A stretch of 64,000 nucleotides of DNA, taken from NCBI GenBank assembly GCA_963779055.1, contig CAVZWN010000004.1, forward strand, positions 434,001 through 498,000, in the 5' to 3' direction. Under the pieces are notes generated by a model. It was not told where the DNA came from. It ran no database searches and saw nothing but the letters and a program-made list of their open reading frames with translations. Both the position numbers and the translations under genes were made by a program. How positions within the stretch are numbered: position 1 is the first letter of the stretch; the number at the start of each line of letters is the position of its first letter. This DNA comes from Sulfurimicrobium sp963779055 (GTDB lineage: Bacteria > Pseudomonadota > Gammaproteobacteria > Burkholderiales > Sulfuricellaceae). Of the stretch, positions 1 through 8,574 are shown piece by piece.

Positions 1-563
1 AGCGCGTCATACACCGTCGAGTGCACCAGCCTGACCACGGGGCTGGTGTCTTCGCTGATGGTCCTGAACGAAAGATCGTCGCCCCCGGCACCGGCCAGCG
101 CGGACTTGTCGTCCACCGGCAGCAGGCCGTCCATGGCATGCAGGGTTTCCTCATGGCGTGACAGATAGGCCGCCACGTCGGCGCGGTGGGCCAGCCCCCA
201 GCCGAAGGGCAAGGCGATGCGCTGCTCCGCCCAGCCCTGCAGGCCGCTGTCGAAAGGATCGCTCATGGCCAGGATCAGGCCGCCGTCTTCGTCCCGCAGC
301 GCGATGCACTCATGTTCGACCGCTTCGGCAAAGGGCAGCACATCGAAGGCCGGGCTCAGGCGATTCAGGCCGTCCATCGTCAGCACGTTGTAGTGAAGCG
401 TATCAGCCAGGGTCTGGATAAACGGCTCCGCATCCAGCCCGGAGCGCTCTTCCAGCATTTCGACCGTCCGGCTCCCGGCCTGCAGTGCGGCAACGCGCGC
501 CGCATGCACCTGTTGCGGCGTGAACGGCTTGTCGCCAGCCTGAATGATGTCGGCGAGATTCAC
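1..563 (-). CDS. gspE: Type II secretion ATPase GspE, N-terminal part
   Basis: This is the N-terminal 187 residues of a GspE/PilB-type secretion ATPase; the gene runs off the left edge. The frame reads from a GTG at 563 as NLADIIQAGDKPFTPQQV and reaches the motif SPVVRLVHSTVYDA, which in GspE directly precedes the Walker-type ATPase core. The Walker A and B motifs lie outside the window. The GTG start overlaps the gspF stop by four bases (GTGA), so the two are probably translationally coupled. GspE is a cytoplasmic hexamer that powers pseudopilus assembly. Clustering with gspF and gspG favours type II secretion over type IV pili. The start codon is inferred from the overlap. Confidence 0.85.
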   Translation of the reverse strand, partial: MNLADIIQAGDKPFTPQQVHAARVAALQAGSRTVEMLEERSGLDAEPFIQTLADTLHYNVLTMDGLNRLSPAFDVLPFAEAVEHECIALRDEDGGLILAMSDPFDSGLQGWAEQRIALPFGWGLAHRADVAAYLSRHEETLHAMDGLLPVDDKSALAGAGGDDLSFRTISEDTSPVVRLVHSTVYDA

Positions 564-1751
564 TGTATGCTCCCTGCCAGCTCAAAAATCGGGAAATACA
601 TCAGCACCACGATGCCGCCGATGAGCAGGCCGATAAAGGTCATCAGCAAAGGTTCGAACAGCCGGGTGAAACGCTCCACCCAGCGCGCCGTTTCTTCCTC
701 ATAGAAGCTGGCGATGCGCTCCATCATCTCCCCCATGCGGCCGCTGCGCTCACCCACGCGCAGCATGCGCAGCGCCACCGGCGTGGTGAGGCCGTAACGC
801 TCCATGGAATACGAAATCGCCTGCCCTTCGCGGATGCTTTCCGCTGCCAGCGCCAGCTGGCCGCGCAGGGCATGTTGCAGCAACCCGGAAACCATCTGCA
901 GGGCCTTGAGCACCGGCATGCCGCCGCGCAGCAGCATGCCCAGCGAACGATAGAAACGCGCCAGCTGGTAAAGATGCAGGCGCTGCCCCGATCGTGGGAA
1001 GCTGCCACAACCGGCTGCTCAGCCACTGCCGGAACGCAGGCCGGGTGCCTGCATAGCCCAGCGTGCCCAGGACAACAACCGCCCCGCCCAGAAACGCCCC
1101 GCCATGCTCGCCGATAAAATTGCCCCAATGCATCAGCAGGCGCGACATGAAAGGCAGATCGCCGCCGATGCCGGCATAGATGTGGCTGAAGCGCGGCACC
1201 ACGTACAGCATCAGGAACATCGCCACCAGACCGCCCACGACGGCCAGCAGGACAGGATAAATCGAGGCGCTGATCACCTGCTGCCTGACGCCATCCATTT
1301 GCGACTGGTAGGCGATGTAGCGGGTCAGCGCTTCCGGCAGCGCACCGGTTTTTTCGCTGGCGCGCACCGAGGCCACGTAGAGCGGCGGGAAATTCGCTGC
1401 CGAATGCGCCAGAGCGTAGGACAGCGGGTGCCCTTCATAGAGGCAGGCCAGCATTTGCGTCATGATTGCTTTAATCTCGGGCCGCTGCTCTTTTTCTGCC
1501 AGGGTTTCCAGCGACTCCACCAGCGCCAGGCCAGCATCCAGCAGCGCCAGCAATTCCTGACTGAACAGCACGAGCGGAAAACCCGCCTTGCGCGGCTGAT
1601 GCCAGGCCTGCCAGGACTGCTTTGCCTTGACCGCGATAACCGTATAGCCGCGTGCCACGGCCTGGGCGGATGCATCGCCGGCATCAGGCGCATCCAGCAT
1701 CAGGGCCGTCGGCCCTTCGCTTCCCCGCAGTGCCTTGACTTCGTAGTGCAT
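560..1751 (-). CDS. gspF: Type II secretion inner-membrane protein GspF, interrupted by a +1 frameshift
   Basis: Polytopic inner-membrane platform protein of the type II secretion system. The first frame (from ATG 1751) carries the N-terminal cytoplasmic domain, the first T2SSF domain and the first hydrophobic segment (residues about 165-190). It runs up to LWQLPTIG and then loses homology. The second T2SSF domain continues in another frame (LARFYRSLGMLLRGGMPV) and ends FPIFELAGSIQ. Removing one base from the CCCC run at 986-989 joins them into IGQRLHLYQLARF, giving about 396 residues, normal for GspF. It overlaps gspE by four bases. The break is probably a sequencing error; a genuine pseudogene is the alternative. 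Confidence 0.85.
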
Positions 1752-1787
1752 CGCACCTTCTCCCGGTCATCTTAAAAACGTAGTTCA

Positions 1788-1920
1788 TTAACCGCAAAGG
1801 CGCGAAGGCGCAAAGCAATCAAGAACATGAAAACGATCAGCCAATCACCCAGCGTTTCGAGCAGGCGGGTCTTGATAGCGCCCTGTTTTTTCTCTGCGCT
1901 TTTGCGCCTTTGCGGTTCAA
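1788..1920. repeat. Palindromic intergenic repeat, family A, copy 1
   Basis: A 133-bp element between gspG and gspF. Its left end (TTAACCGCAAAGGCGC) is mirrored at the right end (GCGCCTTTGCGGTTCAA). A related element with the same ends lies at 12805-12936 after katA. The middle differs between copies while the ends are kept, as in dispersed palindromic or MITE-like repeats. No coding frame is evident inside. Confidence 0.75.
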
Positions 1921-1948
1921 CTGATTTTTCCGGCTGCAGCATCATCAA

Positions 1949-2395
1949 TCACCAGTTCGCAATATCCGCCGCCTCGCCTGCCCCGCCCGGCTGCCCGTCC
2001 TTACCATAGGACAGGAGATCGTATTCATTGTGTTCGCCGGGCATCCTGAACACATAAGGGCTGCCCCACGGGTCCAGCGGAACCGCCTTTTTCAGATAGG
2101 GCCCATCCCACTTCGCTTCACTCGCCGGGCGTGTCACCAGCGACACCAGCCCCTGCTCCATGGACGGGTAATGCCCGGTATCCAGGCGGTACTGGTCGAG
2201 GGCCTTGTCCAGCGCATCGATCTGCGCCCTGGCCACCTTGATTTCAGACTTGCCAACCTGGGAAAAATATTTCGGCCCGACGTAGCCCGCGAGCAGCCCG
2301 ATGATCACCATGACGACCAGGAGTTCGAGCAGGGTAAAGCCCCGGTCTGACAGGGGAAGGCAGCGCAACACGATATTCGATCCGGCAGTTCTCAT
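1949..2395 (-). CDS. gspG: Type II secretion major pseudopilin GspG
   Basis: The major pseudopilin of the type II secretion system. It has a prepilin cleavage site (DRG/FTLLELLVVMVI) about 23 residues from the start, with Glu at +5 of the mature protein, followed by the hydrophobic N-terminal helix. The C-terminal domain carries the GspG signature: PSMEQGLVSLV, DPWGSPYVF and SYGKDGQPGG, the last resembling the calcium-binding loop. Length (148 aa) is typical. I chose ATG 2395; a GTG at 2410 would add five residues. It is the first gene of a minus-strand gspG-F-E set, separated from gspF by a palindromic repeat. Confidence 0.93.
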   Translation of the reverse strand: MRTAGSNIVLRCLPLSDRGFTLLELLVVMVIIGLLAGYVGPKYFSQVGKSEIKVARAQIDALDKALDQYRLDTGHYPSMEQGLVSLVTRPASEAKWDGPYLKKAVPLDPWGSPYVFRMPGEHNEYDLLSYGKDGQPGGAGEAADIANW

Positions 2396-2664
2396 TTTGG
2401 CCCGCAACACTTATCTGACGATGGCCCTACCTTAGCGCTACAGACGCAAACTTTATGTGGGTCGATGCCTGTATTCGTTTGTACGTAATTCACCGTATTT
2501 TTTCATCAGGAAAAACACGTAGCCGGGCCAGGCTCAGGCGCCAGCGCCGCTCCCGAAAAAACTACAGTCATTCGCGGAGGAAAAGGAGGGGAATTGCTGA
2601 TTTGTATGTCATATCCGGTGCGCTAAATTGACTATCCCGGCATCTTTTTTAACGAGGATTTGTC

Positions 2665-2859
2665 ATGAAACTACAGGATATCCGTGCCATCGCACAAAAC
2701 ATCAGGATCAAGCCCAACGGCGCTTCCAAGGGCGAACTGATCCGCAAGATCCAGCGCGGGGAAGGCAATTTCGACTGCTACGCGACGGCAGCGCTCGGCA
2801 TCTGCGACCAGAACGCATGCCTGTGGCGCAAGGACTGCTTCAGCGCAGCCAGCCGGTAA
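2665..2859 (+). CDS. Small SAP-like protein with four clustered cysteines (copy 1)
   Basis: A 64-residue protein. The N-terminal half (LQDIRAIAQNIRIK..SKGELIRKIQ) resembles a SAP helix-extended loop-helix, a fold often linked to nucleic-acid binding. The C-terminal half carries C-x8-C-x4-C-x5-C (DCYATAALGIC, then ACLWRKDC), suitable for binding a metal or Fe-S centre. A paralogue with the same layout follows after 30 bp, so the two are probably co-transcribed. Small SAP-domain proteins of this type occur in Betaproteobacteria. No function is known to me; metal binding is an inference from cysteine spacing. A ribosome-binding site (ACGAGGA) precedes the ATG. Confidence 0.75.
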   Translation: MKLQDIRAIAQNIRIKPNGASKGELIRKIQRGEGNFDCYATAALGICDQNACLWRKDCFSAASR

Positions 2860-2889
2860 CACGATAAGCCGACCTGACAGGAGAACAAG

Positions 2890-3096
2890 ATGACCATTGC
2901 ACAACTGCATCAACTGGCCTGCGATGCCGGGATCAAGGACTACACATTACAAACGCCGAAAACCGTACTGATCAGAAAAATCCAGGCACTGCGCGGTGAC
3001 GAGCCCTGCTTCGCTACTGACAAAAGCCACGATTGCGCTGAAATCTGCCAGTGGCGCCGCGACTGCCGCAAGCTCAAAGCCGCATGGCAGCGCTAG
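2890..3096 (+). CDS. Small SAP-like protein with four clustered cysteines (copy 2)
   Basis: A 68-residue paralogue of the preceding gene. The N-terminal SAP-like helices (IAQLHQLACDAGIK, then TVLIRKIQAL) are followed by C-x8-C-x3-C-x5-C (PCFATDKSHDC, then ICQWRRDC). The shared core is C[YF]AT ... C ... C-x-WR-x-DC. Identity outside these residues is low, so the duplication is old or was inherited as a pair. The RBS ACAGGAG is well placed before the ATG. It lies 47 bp upstream of the start I prefer for the diguanylate cyclase. Function unknown. Confidence 0.72.
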   Translation: MTIAQLHQLACDAGIKDYTLQTPKTVLIRKIQALRGDEPCFATDKSHDCAEICQWRRDCRKLKAAWQR

Positions 3097-3143
3097 GACA
3101 GATACTGACCAGAAAGGTGTTCGGACTACTCGCTGAGGCAAAC

Positions 3144-4574
3144 ATGCTTCCTCATGACGACAATCCGGCAGAGCAAACCGCCCCGTGCAACATGAACGAT
3201 GCACCGTGCCTGTTGCAGGAACTGCGATTGCAGCAGGCCGAACTGGACAGGTGCAATCAGGAAATGCAGGAAACCCGGCAGCAACTGGATGAAATGCGCG
3301 CACGTCATGCCGAACTTTGTGATCTGGCGCCCATCGGCTACCTCACGCTGGACGACAGGGGCCGCACCCTGGAGATCAATCAGACCGGGGCCGCCCTGCT
3401 GGGCAGGGAACGCGGCACTTTGCCCGGCAAACACTTCATTGCCTGGCTGGCGGAGGACGAAAGGCCCCTGTTTCTGAACCACCTGCGCCAGGTTTTCCTC
3501 TCCGGCGACAGGCAGGGCATCGACCTCAGAATCAAGACACCCAGCGGCGTCCTGCGCGACCTGCATCTGGAAAGCCGGGTCATGGACAAACCGCATCAAC
3601 CGCGCTATTGCCATTCGGTGCTGAGCGACCAGAGCGATCACAGGAAGGCGGAAGAAGCCTCCTGCCTGATGGCGCGCGTGATCGAAAGCGCTGCCGAGGG
3701 GGTCATGATTACCGACGCGCACCGTATCATCCGCTCGGTCAACCCGGCTTTCGAGAAATCCACCGGGTACAGCGCCCGTGAAGCTATCGGGCGCACCCCT
3801 TCCCTGCTGCATTCCGGCCGCCACGACGAGACTTTCTACAATGAAATGTGGGCGACGCTGGATACACTCGGAAAATGGCAGGGAGAAGTGTGGAACCGGC
3901 ACAAGAGCGGAGACATCTATCCCGAGTGGCTGAGCATCAGCGCGGTCAGGGACAGGCAGCATAAGGTGACGCACTATGTCGGCATTTTTTCCGACGCGCA
4001 TACCCAGGAGCAGATCCTGGAACGCCTGCGCTACCTGGCCTATTACGACGGCCTGACCGGCCTGCCCAACCGCCGCCTGTTTCTCGACCGGCTGACCATC
4101 TCACTTGCCCAGGCCCGGCGGGACGGGCACATGCTGGCGTTGATGTTCATCGACCTCGACCATTTCAAGCAGATCAACGATCGCCTGGGACACAAGATCG
4201 GAGACGGCTTGCTGACAGCCGTGACGGAGCGCCTGAAAATCTGCCTGCGCGATGGCGACACGCTGGCAAGGCTGGGGGGCGACGAATTCACCGTGATTCT
4301 GCCGGCCATCTCCAACCCGGATGCCGCCAGCCATGTCGCCAGCAAATTTCTGGCCAGCTTTAGCATGCCCGTGGTTATCGAAGGCCATGAACTGCCGATC
4401 ACCAGCAGCATCGGCTTCAGCATTTTCCCCGAGGACGGCGAAGATGCAGAGAGCCTGCTCAACCATGCGGACATCGCCATGTACCAGATCAAGGGATCGG
4501 GGCGCAACGGCTCTGTGCGTTACCGCGCGGAAATGAAAAATGACGCTTTGCAGCCTATTGACACGGCCATTTGA
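3144..4574 (+). CDS. PAS-PAS-GGDEF diguanylate cyclase
   Basis: A cytosolic c-di-GMP synthase of about 476 aa without transmembrane segments. From the N-terminus: a coiled-coil segment (ELRLQQAELDRCNQEMQETR), a PAS domain starting LCDLAPIGYLTLDDRG, a second PAS (VIESAAEGVMITDAHRIIRS) with its PAC segment (WQGEVWNRHKSGDIYPEWLS), and a GGDEF domain (YYDGLTGLPNRRLF, then ARLGGDEFTVILP). The intact GGDEF signature suggests catalytic activity. I chose ATG 3144 because earlier starts overlap the preceding small gene. PAS domains suggest it senses an intracellular ligand or redox state. A Rho-independent terminator follows. Confidence 0.9.
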   Translation: MLPHDDNPAEQTAPCNMNDAPCLLQELRLQQAELDRCNQEMQETRQQLDEMRARHAELCDLAPIGYLTLDDRGRTLEINQTGAALLGRERGTLPGKHFIAWLAEDERPLFLNHLRQVFLSGDRQGIDLRIKTPSGVLRDLHLESRVMDKPHQPRYCHSVLSDQSDHRKAEEASCLMARVIESAAEGVMITDAHRIIRSVNPAFEKSTGYSAREAIGRTPSLLHSGRHDETFYNEMWATLDTLGKWQGEVWNRHKSGDIYPEWLSISAVRDRQHKVTHYVGIFSDAHTQEQILERLRYLAYYDGLTGLPNRRLFLDRLTISLAQARRDGHMLALMFIDLDHFKQINDRLGHKIGDGLLTAVTERLKICLRDGDTLARLGGDEFTVILPAISNPDAASHVASKFLASFSMPVVIEGHELPITSSIGFSIFPEDGEDAESLLNHADIAMYQIKGSGRNGSVRYRAEMKNDALQPIDTAI

Positions 4575-4589
4575 TGTTTGAATTTGCAG

Positions 4590-4611
4590 GCCGGACTTCA
4601 GTCCGGCTTTT
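4590..4611 (+). terminator. Rho-independent terminator after the diguanylate cyclase
   Basis: A perfect 7-bp stem GCCGGAC/GTCCGGC with a TTCA tetraloop, followed by TTTT, 16 bp after the stop codon. Confidence 0.8.
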
Positions 4612-4690
4612 CGGGCTCTTGCCCTGGGTGTCCTGGCCGGGTCAATAAGCGTAATGAATAACCTGTGGGCAAGCCGGGACTCCCTGAAAC

Positions 4691-5497
4691 TCAGGCAACA
4701 GTTGCGCCCCCCATCGGCCACAGCACCCGGACATTGGTGCCCTGCCCCGGCGCCGACACCAGCTCGTAGCGCCCGCCGGAAAATTTGGCGCGTTCTTTCA
4801 TGCTCATGAGGCCCAGACCCTTGTTGAGCGGGCAGTAATTGGCCGTTTCTGCCAGATCGAAGCCGTCCCCGTCGTCCTCGATCGAGAGATACAGGCTATT
4901 GCCGAACTGTTTCAGGCTCACCCTGATGTTGCTGGCGTTGGCATGTTTGACGATATTGCTGACCGCCTCCTGGATAATGCGGAAGATGGTGATCTTGAGC
5001 GGGACCGGGACGTTTTCTTCTTCGATATTGAAATCCCGCTCCACTTTCATGTCCTGGCACACAGCACAGAATTCACGGAAAAACCAGGACAGCGTAGCCA
5101 GAATGCCGAGATCGTCCAGCGTCGATGGACGCAGATCCATGGCAACGCGGCGCACCTCATCGCACGCATCCCTGGCCTTGAGCTTGAGCCGTTGCAGCGC
5201 CTCGGCGGCAGCACCGGCATCGTTCTCAGCCAGCAATTGCAGCGCCTCTTCCACACCCAGCTTGATCATGGTCAGCGACTGGCCAAGTACGTCATGCAGA
5301 TCGATGGCGATCCGCCGCCGTTCGCTTTCCTGAATCTCCAGCAACTGGGCCGAAAGCATCTGCAATTCGTCCTGCGACGCACACCACGCGGCCGTCGTCA
5401 CGCCGCAGTTGCTGATGCATGACTCGATTTTCTCTTTCTCCATGCGCCTTGGAGCAAGAATTTCCCTCTGGCGCATCACTTGCTCTGTCACGCTCAC
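4691..5497 (-). CDS. Cytosolic NarX/NreB-type sensor histidine kinase, orphan
   Basis: A 268-aa soluble kinase. The HisKA_3 phosphoacceptor region is RRRIAIDLHDVLGQSLTMIK, with the DLHD histidine at about residue 107. The HATPase domain carries IIQEAVSNIVKHANAS (N box), IEDDGDGFD (G1 box) and GLGLMSMKERA (G2 box). This is the architecture of NarX, DegS and NreB kinases. There is no membrane segment or PAS domain. The N-terminus has three close cysteines (C27-x3-C31-x7-C39) that could bind a metal or Fe-S centre; this is inference. The start is GTG 5497 with a GGGGGA RBS. No LuxR-type partner regulator is adjacent in the same direction, as the FixJ-like gene upstream pairs with its own kinase. 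Confidence 0.87.
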   Translation of the reverse strand: MSVTEQVMRQREILAPRRMEKEKIESCISNCGVTTAAWCASQDELQMLSAQLLEIQESERRRIAIDLHDVLGQSLTMIKLGVEEALQLLAENDAGAAAEALQRLKLKARDACDEVRRVAMDLRPSTLDDLGILATLSWFFREFCAVCQDMKVERDFNIEEENVPVPLKITIFRIIQEAVSNIVKHANASNIRVSLKQFGNSLYLSIEDDGDGFDLAETANYCPLNKGLGLMSMKERAKFSGGRYELVSAPGQGTNVRVLWPMGGATVA

Positions 5498-5629
5498 AGT
5501 GAATCCCCCGATTATTTTCTGGAGCAGATTGCCTGCAAAGAGCGGAATAACCGCTTCCGAAGAAAGGAAAATCTACTATCCAGATTAACAACTTAGGGTA
5601 ATCATGTAGTCAATCTGGACCAGTTCCAA

Positions 5630-5645
5630 TAGGTAGCATCACCTA
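5630..5645. promoter_or_regulatory. Possible operator palindrome upstream of the orphan kinase
   Basis: A perfect inverted repeat TAGGT-N6-ACCTA lies about 130 bp upstream of the kinase start. A second inverted repeat, CCAGATT...AATCTGG (5580-5618), lies nearer the gene. Together they could be binding sites for a dimeric regulator. No specific family is recognised. Confidence 0.3.
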
Positions 5646-5673
5646 GGAATGGCATGGAATCAGGCGACCTGTT

Positions 5674-6294
5674 TCAGGCATCCCGCAGGGACAGACGAAG
5701 CTGGATCACTTCAGCAACGGTATGAACATTAAGTTTGCGCATGATATTGGCGCGGTGGATATCGACAGTTTTCGGGCTGATGCCCAGCGTTCTGGCGATA
5801 ATCTTGCTGGGATTGCCGACCACGACCAGATCAAGCACTTCCATCTCGCGATCGGTCAGGGTCATGAAAATGGCCCGGCATTGTTCGATCTCATTGATCT
5901 TGCGGCGGTTCTTCCGGTCCAGCTCGAGCGCGGCATCGATCCGTTCGAGCAGAACGTGCGCACTGAAGGGCTTCTGGATAAAATCGAAAGCACCCTGTTT
6001 CAGCGCGCGCACAGCCATGGGCACATCGCCGTGGCCGGTGATCATGATGACCGGCAGCGTAATGCCAGCGGCCTTGAGCGATTCCAGAAGCGCCATGCCG
6101 CTCATGCCCGGCATGCGTACATCCAGCAACAGGCAGCCGCCCTGCTTCGGATCGCAGCATTCGATGAAATCCTTTGCGCCGGAACACATCCGGGCATTCA
6201 GATTGACCGACTCCAGCAGCATCTGGATCGAATCGCGCATGGCCTCGTCGTCATCCACCACAAAGACCGTTGTCTGCGCATTGCTTTCCCTCAT
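5674..6294 (-). CDS. FixJ-family response regulator
   Basis: A 206-aa response regulator. The receiver domain (residues 8-125) has the acidic pair DDD, the phosphoacceptor in LLLDVRMPGMSG, the conserved Thr in IMITGHGDVPMAV and the Lys in QKPFS. The C-terminal LuxR-type DNA-binding domain (LTDREMEVLDLVVVGN, then SPKTVDIHRANIMRKL) follows a short linker, as in FixJ and TtrR. The start overlaps the stop of the upstream kinase by four bases (ATGA), so the two form a coupled two-component pair. FixJ-type regulators commonly control respiration or sulfur/nitrogen oxyanion use; the target here is unknown. Confidence 0.93.
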   Translation of the reverse strand: MRESNAQTTVFVVDDDEAMRDSIQMLLESVNLNARMCSGAKDFIECCDPKQGGCLLLDVRMPGMSGMALLESLKAAGITLPVIMITGHGDVPMAVRALKQGAFDFIQKPFSAHVLLERIDAALELDRKNRRKINEIEQCRAIFMTLTDREMEVLDLVVVGNPSKIIARTLGISPKTVDIHRANIMRKLNVHTVAEVIQLRLSLRDA

Positions 6295-8416
6295 CGCTCC
6301 CCTCCTCCGGCCGGAAGTGTGAAACAGAATTCCGCACCAAATTCCCGCTTTTCATCCGCCCATATCCGCCCACCGTGATTTTCGACGATGCTGCGGCAGA
6401 TCAGCAATCCCAGGCCCAGGCCATCATTTTTCGTGGTGTAGAAAGGGGCGAACAGGTTTTCCATCTCTGCCGCCAGGATGCCCCTGCCGCTGTCGCTCAC
6501 CGCAACCAGCACATCGCCGGATTCCGTCAGGCGCGTGGAGATGCGCAGATCGCGTTGCGGCCAGGCATGCATCGCTTCGATGGCATTCCGGCAGAGATTG
6601 AAAAGCACCTGTTCGATCTCGACCCGGCAGATCGTCACCGGAGGCATGGGCGGCAACGTCAGATGCACGGTTACGCCAAAACGCCTGATCTCTTCTTCCA
6701 GCAAGCTCACTACATCCCGGATCAGCAGCTTGATATCGATCTGGGACCGCACGTGCCCCTCTTTTTTTACCATGTCCCTGAGGTGGCGGACGATTTTTCC
6801 GGCCCGTTCGGCCTGGTCAGCAGCCAGCTTCAGGGTGCTGCGCAGTTTTTCACGGCTCCATGCCTCATCCTCCATGCGGCGCAGGCAGACTTCCAGGTAA
6901 TTGCTGCATGCCGTCAGCGGCTGACTCAGTTCATGGGCCATGCCGGAAGCCATTTCCCCGGCGAGATTGAGGCGCCCGGCGTGTTCGATCTTGGCGCGCA
7001 TTTCTTCCATTTGCTTGCGCTCGGTGATGTCCCGGATGATGCCCTGAATGTATTTGGCGCCCGGCATCTCGATCACGCGGGCACTGACCTCGACAGGAAA
7101 TCCGGTTCCATCCTTGCGCCGGTGAACATCCTCGAAACGCACTTTGCCTGAGGTCATCACCTCCATGGCAGCCCCGTTGAAGGCAGCAGAATTCCCTGTT
7201 CCCTCTGTAAAACGAATATCGGCGACCCGCATCTGCGTCAATTCCTCCCGGGGAATGCCGTAGGCTTCCATGGCCCGTTCATTGGCTTCGACGATCCGGC
7301 CTGACCAGTCGCTCACCAGAATGATATCGTTCGCGTAGCGGGTCAGATATTCGAAATGCCTGACCCGCATTTCATGCTCCAGCGCCGCATCGCGCTCCGC
7401 CTTGAATTGCCTTTGCCGGGCATGCAGGCCCTGCAGCCAGACAAAGAAGAACAGGCCGCCGAACACAGCAAAAGCAAGACCCAGAATGGCTGACCAGCGC
7501 TTGACCTGATTGAGCGTAGCAAAAATCTCGTCCCTGTCCACTTTGGCGATCATGAACCACGAAGTGCCCGGCACTTCGCGCATCGCCGCCACCACAGGGA
7601 CGCCCCGGTAATCGATGCCATTCATGGGTGCTGGTCTGCCCGCGCGTCGCCATCGCGGCAGGCAGAGCTCGATGTTATCAGCGGAATACGCAGGGTCAGG
7701 GCCGCCCCTTTGCGGTGGCGCAATTCGTTGAGGAACACCACCTCGCCACCTTCCTTGCGGATCAGCAGCGTTTCGGCGCTGGCGCTATCCTTGGGCCACG
7801 ACTGGATCAGGGGATAGAGAAAATCCTGGGGGTCGATATGCAGCAAAACAGATCCTATGACCTGCTCATTCCCGGCACCGACCAGCGGCGCTGCCAGGGA
7901 AATCCGGATGCTCTGGTTTTCATCCCCGGCCCTGTAAATATCGGAAAAAACCGGGTGCCGGGCATTCATCGCCTCCCGCACCAGTTTCACGCTCGTTTCG
8001 TCCAGCGCAGCGGTTTCACCGGTCGTGATCCTGACAACCCCCTCCCGGTCGAGCAGCGAAACCGCCGCATAGCCGTGAATCAGTTGCAGACCGGCCAGCA
8101 GGCGGATGATTTTCTGCTCCTGCTCGCCGGAAGGCGCACCTGCCTGGAGCCACTGACCGAATTCGGCGCTCAGCAGCGAGCCGTCTGAAAAAACCTCTGC
8201 CCGTCTCCTGTGGCCCTTCTGCCAGGAAACGATCTGTTCGGTCTTCACATCGGCGGTGGCCCCAAGGTCATGGAATTTCTCGACTTCGATCGAGTGCTCG
8301 ATCTTGTGAAAGCCCTGATAGCTGATCAGGGCGAAGAGGCAGGCCAGCAGGCCATATGCCAGCAGCGGGATATAGGGAACGAGATTCCTTCGGGTTGCTG
8401 ATGCAGACACGCTCAT
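6291..8416 (-). CDS. Membrane-bound Cache-PAS sensor histidine kinase (FixL-like), two frameshifts
   Basis: Cognate kinase of the FixJ-like regulator. From the N-terminus: a membrane helix (YIPLLAYGLLACLFALI), a periplasmic double-Cache-like region, a second membrane helix (ILGLAFAVFGGLFFFVWL), a PAS/PAC domain (YLTRYANDIILVSDWSGRI, then GIIRDITERKQ), a HisKA domain (LAGEMASGMAHELSQPL) and HATPase_c (ALFNLC-like N box, DSGRGI, GLGLGLLICRSIVENHGG). The periplasmic region is broken: the first frame stops near 7622 and the next begins mid-domain at IDYRGVPVVAAM. A third frame (LPAAMATRGQTSTHE) bridges them. Removing one base near 7657-7663 and one T near 7621 restores IPL..SLPAAMATRGQTSTHEGIDYRG. 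I read this as sequence error. ATG 8428 is an alternative start. Confidence 0.82.
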
Positions 8417-8574
8417 CTCTGGCCTCATGGCAACAATGCAGTCTGATACTACATGGTTTCCAGCCCCGGAATAAATAGCTGCCTTCATGAACAAGGAGGG
8501 AATCTGCCCATCATGAAAGCCCTCCGAGAGTCGTAGCATTACAAGAATGAAAGTACGTCAGAAGGAGAACAGTC

